From: Actinomortierella ambigua
Lineage: Eukaryota; Mortierellomycota; Mortierellomycetes; Mortierellales; Mortierellaceae
DNA length: 14,790 bases
Assembly: GCA_016098155.1 (NCBI GenBank)
Contig: JAAAJB010000747.1
Location: 1 to 14,790, forward strand
Direction of reading: 5' to 3'
Shown here piece after piece: positions 1-8,452 of the stretch. Under the pieces are notes generated by a model. It was not told where the DNA came from and ran no database searches. It was given only the letters and a program-made list of their open reading frames with translations. Made by a program: the position numbers and the translations under genes. Numbering within the stretch: position 1 is the stretch's first letter; every line of letters begins with the position of its first letter.

Positions 1-54
1 ACTGACTGACTGACTGACTGACTGACTGACTGACTGACTGACTGACTGACTGAC
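1..54. repeat. (ACTG)n tetranucleotide microsatellite
   Basis: A perfect tandem array of a 4-base unit runs from the first base of the window to about position 54, about 13.5 copies. It is probably longer, because the window starts inside it. It lies in what must be an intron of SPT3: the coding frame downstream is closed by a stop at 57-59, and an acceptor AG sits at 88-89. Confidence 0.95.
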
Positions 55-89
55 TATAACTGACCTCTTCTTTCTTTCCAAATCCAAAG

Positions 90-1472
90 GTTTGCCTCGC
101 CGCTCAACAGGCCAGGAAGCGCTCCTCCCGCTTCATGTCCGCCGAAGACCTCATCTTCCTGATCCGCCACGACCGCTCCAAGGTCAACCGCCTCCGAACC
201 TACCTCTCCTGGAAAGAAGTCCGCAAGAACGTCAAAGACTCGTCCGACGGTGCCGGTGGTGCTGGTGCTGACGATGTCGTCGGCATCGAGGACGCTGCCG
301 GTGGTGATGGCAAAGGTGGAGGAGGGCCCGGCGCTGAAGGCACAGGCCCAGGCGGTGCCGGTGGCAAGAACGCCGCCGGAGTCCTGCCCGGATCCAAAGC
401 ACGTCGCATGCGCGTCAAGCTGAGTTGGGAACTACTCAACGCCTTTGTAGATGCCATGGTCGCTAATGACGATGACGACGATGGCGATGACGACGAGGAC
501 GCCTATCTCGACTCGATGCAGCGGCTACGGGTAATAATTTGGAGGAGCAAGGATAAGCCTCTTCAAAAGGGTATTGGAGGTGTAGCTAAAGGGGATGGAG
601 GGAAAGGGGGCCAATTAGAGGCGATCCACATCGTTCGCCGTGTGGATGACAATTAGAGGCGATGATCCATATCGCTCGCCGTATGGATGACCACATTGCT
701 CGCCGTGTGGATGACAAATGCTCCCAAGCGCTTCGCAAAGGATGAAATCTGTCGTATTGAAGTACTACTAATCCAAAAATTTCAAAAACGTACATACATT
801 CATAACATACCTACTCTACAACATCAATAGGATGCTGACCGAATCACACTCGCCATGACAAGAGAAGAATACGAGCACTATAGTGAGTGCCGTGCCGCGT
901 CGTTCACCTATCGCAAGGCCAAACGCTTCCGAGAATGGGCCAACATGTCATCCTACATTGACATGAAACCCAACGACGACATTATCGATATCTTGGGCTT
1001 CTTAACCTTTGAAATGGTCACCACCCTCACCGAGACCGCCCTCAAGGTCAAGGCCGAGGAGGACGAGAAACAGCGGCTGGTCAAGGAGGCCTCCAAGAAC
1101 AACAACCGCCCCAACAAAGGCGATGCCACGACGAGCGTTGGTGGTCCTGGTGGTCCTGGCACCGGTGCTGGAGCTGGAGCCGGAGCTGGTGCTGGAACTG
1201 GCGCTGGCGCTGGAGCTGGCGCGGGAACTGGAGCTGGAGCTGGAGTGGGTGCTGGCGCCGGCGCTGGTGGTACAGGCGACAATAGCGATACCACCGGAGA
1301 CGACATGGACATCGACGACGAACTCCCCGGCCTCTTCTCCCCACCGCCCAGCGAACAGACCCCACTTCAACCACGCCATATCCGAGAAGCCTTTCGGCGT
1401 CTTCAGCGAGCACCTCTGCCCATCAAGAACTATAATGGAGGACTTGCACGGACCAAGGTTTCTTTGATCTAG
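90..1472 (+). CDS. SPT3: SPT3, SAGA complex histone-fold subunit (5' end missing), join(90..530, 831..1472)
   Basis: Spt3 is the SAGA co-activator subunit that helps deliver TATA-binding protein to promoters; it carries two histone folds in one chain. The first exon in the window opens after an AG at 88-89 and contains the end of histone fold 1, with the family block EDLIFLIRHDRSKVNRLRTY followed by LSWKEVRKN. A phase-0 intron (531-830, GTAATA...CAATAG) joins MQRLR to DADRITLAMTREEYEHY. Exon 2 holds histone fold 2 (SECRAASFTYRKAKRFREW, then DDIIDILGFLTFEMV) and ends with the C-terminal helix PRHIREAFRRLQ. Upstream exon(s) lie outside the window. Acidic and Gly-rich linkers between the folds match the family's variable region. 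A long Gly-Ala tract (1140-1277) between fold 2 and the last helix is extra compared with yeast Spt3. The next gene converges on it. Confidence 0.95.
613..715 (+). repeat. Three tandem hairpin-forming repeats inside the SPT3 intron
   Basis: Copies lie at 613-650, 651-691 and 692-715 (the last shortened). Each contains an inverted repeat around a 10-base loop that is nearly identical in all copies. The arms are ATCCACA/TGTGGAT (624-630, 641-647), ATCCATA/TATGGAT (665-671, 682-688) and CCACA/TGTGG (691-695, 706-710). Copy 2 differs from copy 1 on both arms at the same base pair, so the stem is kept. Function is unknown. Confidence 0.85.
1140..1277 (+). repeat. Gly-Ala coding microsatellite in SPT3
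   Basis: About 46 codons are almost only Gly and Ala with a few Thr, Pro and Val, built from degenerate GGN-GCN pairs. The frame stays open on both sides, so it is an in-frame expansion in a disordered linker rather than an intron. It explains the long antisense and out-of-frame open frames over this stretch, which are not genes. Confidence 0.9.
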
Positions 1473-1564
1473 AGACTTTTTCTCTCTCTCTCTCTCTCCA
1501 CCCCTTTATACGCACACTCATCCTCTCTCTCTCTTCTTTTCATGGGAGGCAAGCTTTTCTCCGA

Positions 1565-1570
1565 AATAAA
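1565..1570 (+). terminator. Poly(A) signal AATAAA for SPT3
   Basis: A canonical AATAAA lies 93 bases after the SPT3 stop codon, behind a CT-rich 3' UTR (1478-1534). Only about 60 bases remain before the stop of the convergent VPS24 gene, so the 3' UTRs probably overlap. Confidence 0.7.
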
Positions 1571-1631
1571 TGTTGTATATTAGTTGATCTCTTCTGAATG
1601 GGATGTTGCTTGCTCGTCTTGCTCATCCAGT

Positions 1632-2947
1632 CTAGCTCTTGAGTGCCTCGAGTCGTCGTTGCATGGCGTCCAGCTCGGGCTCCTCTTGCGCTTCTTCTTC
1701 GGCTTCTTTGGGTAATGTGGTTGGTGCTGCCTTGACGGTTCCGAAGAGACCTACGAGAGATAGAGAAAAGGTGAGGATAGAAACAAATAAGAAAAGGAAG
1801 GGGAGGGGGAGGGGGAGGGGCTTGAATGAGTAAACATGGATCCAGCCTTCTTTCTCGCATATACTTGTTCACTCTCTTCCTCTTGTTCTTCCCAGCCAAC
1901 ACCAACCCTGGTCTTGTCATCTTTACCATCGGTGATTTCGGCCAGCACCTTGTCAACCTCCTCCTCTGCCTCCTCCTCCACGTTTTCATCGTCCAGAGAC
2001 TCAAAGGTGTCTTCGATCATCTCCTCGATAATACCAGCCTATCACAGGTGGGACAATAAGAAACACAAGAGTGGGGAAGAGTGGTATGTCAGTGAGAAAA
2101 GGACGCTTTGACTTCAACGTGTTCAATCCTGTACGCCTATGCATATCTCTCTCCCCTCTTCCCTCTCACCTTCATCATCTCCTTGGACATTGTCTGCATC
2201 GCCTCTGAAATCTGAGGTAACTTGACAGTGCCATTGACCATCTGCATAATCTCGGTACTCTTTTGAATTGTTCCTGAGATCTTGAGCGTAGCTAATTTGT
2301 TAATATCGGTGAGGATGTTACCGAGCAAGCGAAAGGGACCAAAAAAAAAAAAAAAAAAGTCAGCATCTTCTTGTTCGTGGGGTTAGACCCATCCTCACTC
2401 ACTCACTCTCTCTCTCTCTCTCACCCTATCTCCCTCTCTCTCTACACACAAAAGACAGCCTGTCTTACATAGCTGGTACTGCAACTGCATCTGAATCGAG
2501 TTGAGCTGCGCCTTGGCAGTGGAGATGCGATCCTTTTGGCGCTTGGAGCGGACAAGCGACTTTGCAAGCACCCTACAGGTCTTGATGTCCTTGCGCTTGG
2601 CCATCTGTTTGATCGAAGCCTTGATCTTGGCCTCCTCCGCCTCAATGCTTCGTATTTGCCTGTCCAGTGCACGTCGCTCCGCGTTGATGTCTTGGCGCCA
2701 TTTTCGGACCTATATATCAATGTCCCCCCAATAGAAGAAGAATGAGGAATAGTAGCACATTGCGGTTAAACACGAAATGTCGTATACCACACATGACTCA
2801 TGACAACATGGCATGAATGAACAAAAAGGTCCCCTTTTCTCTTCACTTGCTCATCATTCTATTCTATGCTCATACCATCTCGTCTGGAGTCTTTTTGCCA
2901 AAGAAACGTTGGACGGAATCCGAGTAGGATTTCAGAGTGGATGCCAT
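1632..2947 (-). CDS. VPS24: VPS24/CHMP3, ESCRT-III subunit; complement(join(1632..1750,1927..2038,2170..2291,2469..2709,2876..2947))
   Basis: Vps24 co-polymerises with Snf7 and Vps2 on endosomal membranes to drive multivesicular-body sorting and membrane scission. Five exons join in consistent phase into a 221-residue protein, the usual CHMP3 length. The start at 2947 gives MASTLKSYSDSVQRFFGKK, a short basic/amphipathic N-terminus. The ESCRT-III core follows (VRKWRQDINAERRALDRQIR about 25-44; SGTIQKSTEIM; SKEMMKAGIIEEMIEDTFES about 140-160), then an acidic helix (EEEAEEEVDKVLAEITDG). The C-terminal LDAMQRRLEALKS fits a MIM1 motif that binds the MIT domain of Vps4. Introns are 131-177 bases with GTAAG/GTGAG/GTATG/GTAAA donors and AG acceptors. 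All expected parts are present and no damage is seen. Confidence 0.95.
1800..1820 (+). other. Potential G-quadruplex (+ strand) in VPS24 intron 4
   Basis: Four runs of 4-5 G separated by single A bases fit the G-quadruplex pattern with one-base loops. It lies in the last intron of VPS24 (1751-1926) on the strand opposite to the transcript, so the RNA is C-rich here. It may simply be part of a pyrimidine-rich tract before the 3' splice site. Confidence 0.6.
2341..2447. repeat. Poly(A) run and CT-rich simple repeats in VPS24 intron 3
   Basis: Eighteen A residues (2341-2358) are followed by TCAC/TC dinucleotide repeats at about 2396-2442. All of it lies within the intron at 2292-2468. On the transcribed strand this reads as purine-rich sequence followed by a U-run near the acceptor. 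No gene is seen here. Confidence 0.9.
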
Positions 2948-3793
2948 GATGAAGGAAGGAAGGAAAAAAAGGGGGTGGGACGTGTCTAGTCCTTGGAAGG
3001 GGAATGTCTGTCTCTACAAGGTGGGGATGGATGGTTGTCCCTGGCATGTCACCGAAACTGCCACCTGGCAAGGCCAGGCTCAACCCACTCTGGCTCACAT
3101 AGAGAGAGCAGTCACCATTTCTTGGTCGGAAGAGAGGGGTACGCGATCTGTCTGTATGCACGCACGCACAAGCACACACACATACGCACACAACACCCTA
3201 CCATGTCCAAAGAAGGCAAAGAAGGGCCTAGCCCGTCCCAAGCCAGCGATATGGTCATTACCAATGATGGCGATTCGCGACACATGTACTACTATGTCTG
3301 AATAAGGGGAGATGGGAAGGAGAGTTGTAAAGTGGTCGGATATGATACTGACGTCTATGTTTCGTCTGGGCCAATCAGACTTCAGGGACACTACGTTGTT
3401 GCGGAATAGATGTGGCTCAGCCCTCCGCTTTACTAGCGTCGGTGGGTGGCGCAGGCGAACAAAAAGTTCCAGCTCGCCAGGCCAATCACTCAATGACAAA
3501 CCTACTCTCAAACGGTACGTGAGAGAGGACGTTTGATCCTTGACAGTTTTGTTATCCTTTGCATACAATACAATAGCATAGGATTTGTCACGTCCCATGA
3601 AATCATCGCCGCAATGCAACGCTGACCTGATACCACTCCACGCGTATATAAGGCCATCCCCCTCGTCTGCTTTTTCTGCATCAAACAATCAAGTCTCGTC
3701 TCAACAACAAGCATTCCAAAGCACTCTTACAGTCCTTTCCTATATATACTCTCACTCTTCCACTCTCTTCCTCGAAGAACCAAACATCCCAAC
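2948..3793. other. Intergenic promoter region between VPS24 and the oxidoreductase
   Basis: This 846-base gap separates two divergent start codons and should hold both promoters. It contains a GGAA-rich stretch just upstream of VPS24 (2948-2970), a CA-repeat (about 3168-3193), CCAAT boxes at 3371-3375 and 3482-3486, and a TATA box at 3645-3651. Open frames cross it, the longest on the minus strand at 3095-3688, but none resembles a known family. Confidence 0.6.
3645..3651 (+). promoter_or_regulatory. TATA box of the oxidoreductase gene
   Basis: TATATAA lies 143 bases upstream of the start codon. It is followed by an AC-rich, G-poor leader (about 3678-3793) with CAA and CT repeats, typical of highly expressed fungal genes. 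CCCCT at 3659-3663 resembles a stress-response element, but a 5-base match is weak. Confidence 0.65.
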
Positions 3794-5078
3794 ATGTCTG
3801 CCCCCAACGTCTCTGTCGTCCGTCACGGTTTCGCTACCGCGAAGCCCCTCAAGACCTCCAACTTCAAAGTCATCCCCAATGAGCCCCTTCCTGAGCTTCA
3901 GGATGGTCAGGTTCTCACCCGTACCCTGTACCTCTCTATGGAGCCATGTAAGAAAGATTTAAAAGGAAAAGAAGAGCGCGATGAATGACTTTAGAAGAAA
4001 TGGAATCAAAAACGCTGACACGTTCCCGTCTCTCCGTGTCTCTTGCATGTATCTCCTTCTTCTCCCTTCTCAGTCTTGCGCTTCAGCTTCGATGAGGCTC
4101 CCGATGCAAAGTCTGAGGGCCCCATTGTGGGACCCGGTATTGGTGAGATTGTCAAGTCCAAGCACCCCGACTACCAGGTCGGCGAGGTTGTCAAGGGCAT
4201 GACCTTCCCTTGGTCGGCCTACGCTGTCCAGACTGACCCCAAGGGTCTGCGAAAGATCCCCGCCCGGGGTAAGATCCCTCTCTCCAAGTTTATCAGCGCC
4301 CTGGGCTTGGCCTCGTGCACTGCTTGGTCGTCGATCAAGCATCGCGGTAACTTTAAGGCGGGAGAGATTATCTACGTCTCGAGCGCTGCTGGGTAAGCAA
4401 GAAAAAAAAAACAAATTTTACGTGAAAAAAGTATCAGATACGTATTTATCAAGAGTAACGAAAACAAAAAATCTGACCCCTTCATACGCCTCTTTTCCCC
4501 AACAAAAAAAAAACAAAAACAGTGGTGTTGGTCAGGTCGTCGTCCAGCTCGCTAAGCGTGCTGGCCTGAAGGTCATTGCCAGCGCCGGCACGGACGCCAA
4601 GGTTGATTACCTGTCCAAGCAGCTCAAGGCCGACTACGTGTTCAACTACAAGAAGCACGACCAGCGTGCCGAGCTCGACAAGGCTCTGGCTCAGCTGGGT
4701 TCGCCCTCCGGTTTCGACATTTATTACGATACCGTCCAGGGTGAGACGCTCGACATTGCGCTCGAGAAGGTGAAGCCGCACGGTCGTATCATCGCCGTCG
4801 GTATGATGTCGACTCTGGGCAAGAAGGCCGACTTTTACACCTACAAGAACTTTGGCCTGGTTGTCCGCAAGCACCTCGACATTCTCGGCTACACGCTGTT
4901 CTCTCATCTGGAAGATGCCACCGAGTTCCTCCAGACCATGATCCCTCTTGTCGAGAGCGGCCAGATCTCTGTCTCCGAGAACATTGTCGAAGGCATCGAG
5001 AACGCCCCCAAGGCCTTGATCGATATGCTCGACGGTCAGTACAATGGCAAGGTCATTGTCCATGTCGCTGACCTCTAA
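3794..5078 (+). CDS. NADP-dependent alkenal/prostaglandin-reductase-like oxidoreductase (zinc-free MDR family), join(3794..3947, 4074..4392, 4523..5078)
   Basis: Members of this medium-chain dehydrogenase/reductase branch (LTB4 dehydrogenase/PTGR, plant AER, yeast-type 2-alkenal reductases) use NADPH to reduce the double bond of reactive enals and enones in the cytosol. Three exons join to 342 residues, the normal length. The N-terminal GroES-like half contains LYLSMEPFLRFSFDE, which crosses intron 1. The Rossmann half begins at AAGGVGQVVVQLAKRAGLKV (about 156-175), followed by ASAGTDAKVDYL, whose Lys is placed as in NADP-binding relatives. GFDIYYDTVQGETLDIAL and HGRIIAVGMMS are family blocks. 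No cysteine-rich zinc loop is present. Introns are 126 and 130 bases (GTAAGA and GTAAGC donors). The substrate is not readable from sequence; detoxification of lipid-derived aldehydes is the likely role. Confidence 0.93.
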
Positions 5079-5157
5079 ACAACCCCCCCCCTCTCTCCGA
5101 GAATCGACCCACAGAGGCAATCGTGCAAGTTTTGTTTGTAAATATGTCACACATGTA

Positions 5158-5163
5158 AATAAA
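5158..5163 (+). terminator. Poly(A) signal AATAAA of the oxidoreductase
   Basis: AATAAA lies 80 bases beyond the stop, after a TTTTGTTTGTAAATATG-type U-rich element, a good fungal 3' end configuration. Confidence 0.7.
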
Positions 5164-5281
5164 AAACTTCTTTGACACGTTCTTCCGACCAATCATCTTT
5201 TTTTTTGGTTAAACGAAATGAGTGTTTCATATTGGCGCGATATAAAAAAAAATAAGTTGCGAGGGAAAAATAAAAGTATTC

Positions 5282-5407
5282 TTATTCGCTTCATTTACTG
5301 TGAAAACCAAAAGACTTTGTCTTGAAAAACTCTTGAAGACTTTGTCTTGAATAACTTTAAGACTTCGTCTTCAAAAAACTTTGAGGGTTTTTTATTCGCT
5401 TCATTTA
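5282..5407. repeat. 16-base direct repeats flanking a cluster of small palindromes
   Basis: The 16-mer TTATTCGCTTCATTTA occurs exactly at 5282-5297 and 5392-5407; the right copy contains the stop codon of the membrane-protein gene (5405-5407, read on the minus strand). Between them are three copies of a 13-base palindrome, AAGAC-TTT-GTCTT, at 5311-5323 and 5336-5348, with a TTC centre at 5359-5371, spaced 25 and 23 bases. The stretch lies between two convergent 3' ends. TTTATT at 5391-5396 gives AATAAA on the minus strand, close to the stop. Confidence 0.85.
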
Positions 5408-7829
5408 TGAACCCGCCATTGTGGTGACAAACTGGGGAGCGGGATGACTTGAAAACTGAGGACCCTGATGGTCTAGACCCTGCCATGGCTGCTGCGGAGG
5501 GGGAGGAGATAGATCAGCCCCTTGGTGTGGCGCCACCCCCATTGTGACACCCACTGGCATCCAAGGCGATGATGCTGCTGCTGCTGCTGTCGTTGATGAT
5601 GATGGACCCCCGCTCCCATAGGGCGAAGGAGCAACAACCACTGATGGAGCCGGTACTGGTGTGATTCCAGAGTATATGCCGCCGCCCGCTTTCACCTCTA
5701 TGGCGTCATAACCACCACCAACACCACCAACACCACCACCATGACTATAACCACCGTACCCATGTGGTGGCGGCAGCGGGACGATGGGTCCTACAGCAGC
5801 AGCATCCGCCTTTGCCTTTGCCTTTTTCGCCTTATGGTTTGCCCTCTGTGTGCGCCAGACCCCAAAGATCGCCAGGCAAACACCGGTGAGGACGGCCATG
5901 ACCAAGCCGACGATCGCGCCGCCGGACAAAGTGCCACCGGTCGTGATTTTAGGGAGGTTGTCTCTATGGGTCTGGATCGGTGGAGGGGCACGGGCCCTTG
6001 TCGGTCGTGTATCGCCATAGGAACTGTTGGCCACAAAGATGTCCGTCGGATACTTGTTGTACCGCCACTGACCCGACGGGATCTGGAGCTCAAACGTCCC
6101 ATGCAAGTACCTACTCTTGGCGTGTGCAAAGATCCATGTCGGCGGCACGCCTGCGCCTGTGCCGTTTGCTACAGGGGGTGGCACGGGCATGAACGACTCA
6201 AACTTGCGTGGACCGTCCGACGCCAACTCGGCAATCTTGGTCATTTTGGTGCCATCAAACATGTAGGCGATGTCCATCATCCTGTTCTCGTTCTATCGGC
6301 GGGAAGGGGGGGGGGTGGAAGTGTGCGTGTGGAGGAGGAGGAGGAGGGATGAGGTTTCTTTAGCTTTAGCCCGTTTTTTTTTTGTCCCAAATGTTTTTTC
6401 CTCGCTACCCATTCGAAGAGAGACCATAGAGCAAGATATATGCGTGTGTGTGTGCGTCTTCGGATGGCAGGGGAGGGGAAAGAGGAGGGCATTACCTGGC
6501 ACAAGACATAGTACTTGTTGTCATGGACACCGTGCAAGTTCCGAAGGCTAAACTCGGGGCAATCTCCCGTGATGGACGTGACATCGAATGACTCTACATC
6601 ACGGCCTGCTGCCAGAGGAAGGCCTTGAGCATTCAGGGGATACAGTCTTACAGCACTGTGCTGGGCAGACTGAGAGGCCGACAGGGTCAAGAGTTTTCCA
6701 TTCAGGTATCCAAGCTGCTGCGGCTCTGCAAATAGGGGGTCCTTTTTGGCATACGCGAGAGTGAGAAAGTGGGAAAGAAGGAAAGTGAGAAGTGAGAAAT
6801 GAAACAACTTCACGGTGTGTAATACTCGGCAGGCGAGATGGCCCATGCACTGTTGGGAAAAACAGCCTGAACAGAAAAAGAAGAAAAGGACATGCTTACA
6901 AGAGGTATGCGGGCAGTCGGCTGAAAGACAAAGTTCCTCGAGGTGCGGTTATATGTGGCAAACATGATCCCATACGTCCGGTTCCGATACATGGCCATGG
7001 CTATCGCCGGGACAGCACCTGGCTGTAGACCAGGCACGGCATACATGATGTGTCGGCATTTGTGGCCGTATTGACATTCAAAGTCGTATGAGGTACTAAC
7101 GGGCTCCCATGTCTTGATAGCGGCACCTGTCTGATCGCTGCCGCCGTCCGCGGGCGTGGGTGCGGGCGTGGTTGGGTCAAAGACGATCCCACCATATTTG
7201 GTGCTTGCGTAAGAAGTACGCGCATCTTCGCTCATGAGAAGGAACGTGCCTTGATCGTCGACGGTGCACCAGTAGTTGTTGATGTCACTGCTATCACGAA
7301 TCGCGCGGAGTTGGCTCGCCGGGCGCTGAGCCGCGACTTGCCATTGGCAGTCGTCGATGGAGGCTGGGGTCGCGGGAGTCTTGAGGAGCAGGACCGTGTC
7401 GTGGAGAATCGAATCGTTAAATGCTGCCATATACAGCGAGTTGCTGTTCTTGGCGGCACAAAGCACATCTTCAATGACACCCATGGCAATGAATGGAAAT
7501 GAAGAGGCATGAATGAGATGTTCAATCGACGCAGTTGCACCCACTATTCTCGGTTCTTGGTAAGGGTGAGTTTACACACCACCGAAATCGTCTAATGCTC
7601 ACTGTAGAGTAGACAGAGTTTGTTGTTTGCGGGGTGAACAACACACACACACAGCCTCTGTCTCGATAGTACAACGTGCCACAAAACTCTGAATTCGACT
7701 TTGAGCCTCTCTCTGCTTCAACCTTGGCCTCTACTCTACTGTACTACTGCATGTGTAGACTGGTTTGCTTACAAGGACAAAAGAGAACAATAGTAATACA
7801 AGCGCAAAGACCGGTTTGGCACATCCCAT
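5405..7829 (-). CDS. Predicted secreted-ectodomain single-pass membrane protein, function unknown; tentative complement(join(5405..6292,6496..6741,6900..7543,7748..7829))
   Basis: No known family is recognised. The last three exons form a beta-rich region with repeated hydrophobic blocks (DVLCAAKNSNSLYMAAF; YGIMFATYNRTSRNF; YVLCQNENRMMDIAYMF), perhaps propeller-like. A single transmembrane helix follows at about residues 448-470 (GGAIVGLVMAVLTGVCLAIF), then a basic stop-transfer (RTQRANHKAKKAK). The tail of about 150 residues is rich in Gly, Pro and Ser. Several N-x-S/T sites lie before the helix, so an extracellular N-terminus is likely. Exon 1 (ATG at 7829) supplies a signal-peptide-like MGCAKPVFALVLLLFSFVLV. 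Its join to exon 2 is tentative: the strongest donor, GTAAGC at 7772, is in the wrong phase, so the GTAGTA at 7747 was used. The 6742-6899 intron has a weak AAAAAG acceptor. The model gives 619 residues. The exon from 6292 down to the stop is firm. Confidence 0.62.
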
Positions 7830-8452
7830 TTTGGATTGGGAAGAGGAGGGGTCGGCTGAAAACTAGTACCACATAAACTCGCTTACTGACTGGTGGGGAC
7901 TCTGACATGCCTCAAACAAAGAAGGGCCCAAAAAAGGACAAGCTTGTATAGCAATAATGTCCACGAAACAATGAAAGTTACAAAGGTATAAAGCATCTTC
8001 TTCTTGCATTCTCTTTCTGAATCTCTCCATCCCTTTCCATGCCCCTTTCACCTTTTTCTTCATATTTTACACCTTTTTTCACATTTCTCCGCCCGCTCTT
8101 GCATTTAGCCTCGTCTCCTCTTTATGCTTCTGGTTGCGCTGGTAGCCTATCCCACCTCGCCTGTACCTTAGAACCCATCCCTATTCAGCGGATGGCGGCT
8201 ATAAGGCCTCGAGGCGATGAGATAGGGTACGAGGGTCATCATGAGCAGGCAAGAGGAGCGAGCCAAACGAGATGCATACATTTTTACTATTCATTGTTGC
8301 ACTCTATATCTATTGTTTAAAGTGTCTTATTGTTACAAGATAATGTGATGTACAATTGTTGCTCTCTTTCGCTATGCGAGGTTGTAATCCTGCGTTCCAT
8401 TGTTCCTTTGAAGCTGACCATCTACACCCCCAACTCGGGACAGTACACTAGA
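7830..8452. other. Intergenic region between PAXX-like 3' end and membrane-protein promoter
   Basis: This 623-base gap lies between two minus-strand genes and should contain the 3' UTR of the upstream gene and the promoter of the membrane-protein gene. A 10-base palindrome GCCTCGAGGC occurs near 8204. Two plus-strand open frames (8039-8320 and 8330-8605) have no family resemblance and the second overlaps PAXX exons antisense, so neither is called. No RNA gene is seen. Confidence 0.5.

Noticed and set aside
953..1413. Long antisense and out-of-frame open frames over SPT3
   Set aside because: They follow from the GC-rich Gly-Ala repeat, which lacks stops in any frame; the sense frame is clearly Spt3.
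2794..2800. TGACTCA, a Gcn4/AP-1-type site
   Set aside because: It lies inside intron 1 of VPS24; a single 7-base match in nearly 15 kb is expected by chance.
3095..3688. A 197-codon minus-strand open frame in the VPS24-oxidoreductase gap
   Set aside because: It overlaps the TATA box and CA-repeat of the oxidoreductase promoter, reads the CA-repeat as Cys/Val, and resembles no known family.
4482..5192. A 236-codon minus-strand frame antisense to the oxidoreductase
   Set aside because: It is a mirror frame of a well-conserved coding exon; its composition reflects the codon bias of the sense gene.
6867..6899. A 33-base intron (GTAAGC...TTCAG) inside the membrane-protein gene
   Set aside because: It is too short for splicing and keeps the frame; using it leaves no in-phase way to reach the next exon, so the longer intron 6742-6899 was preferred.
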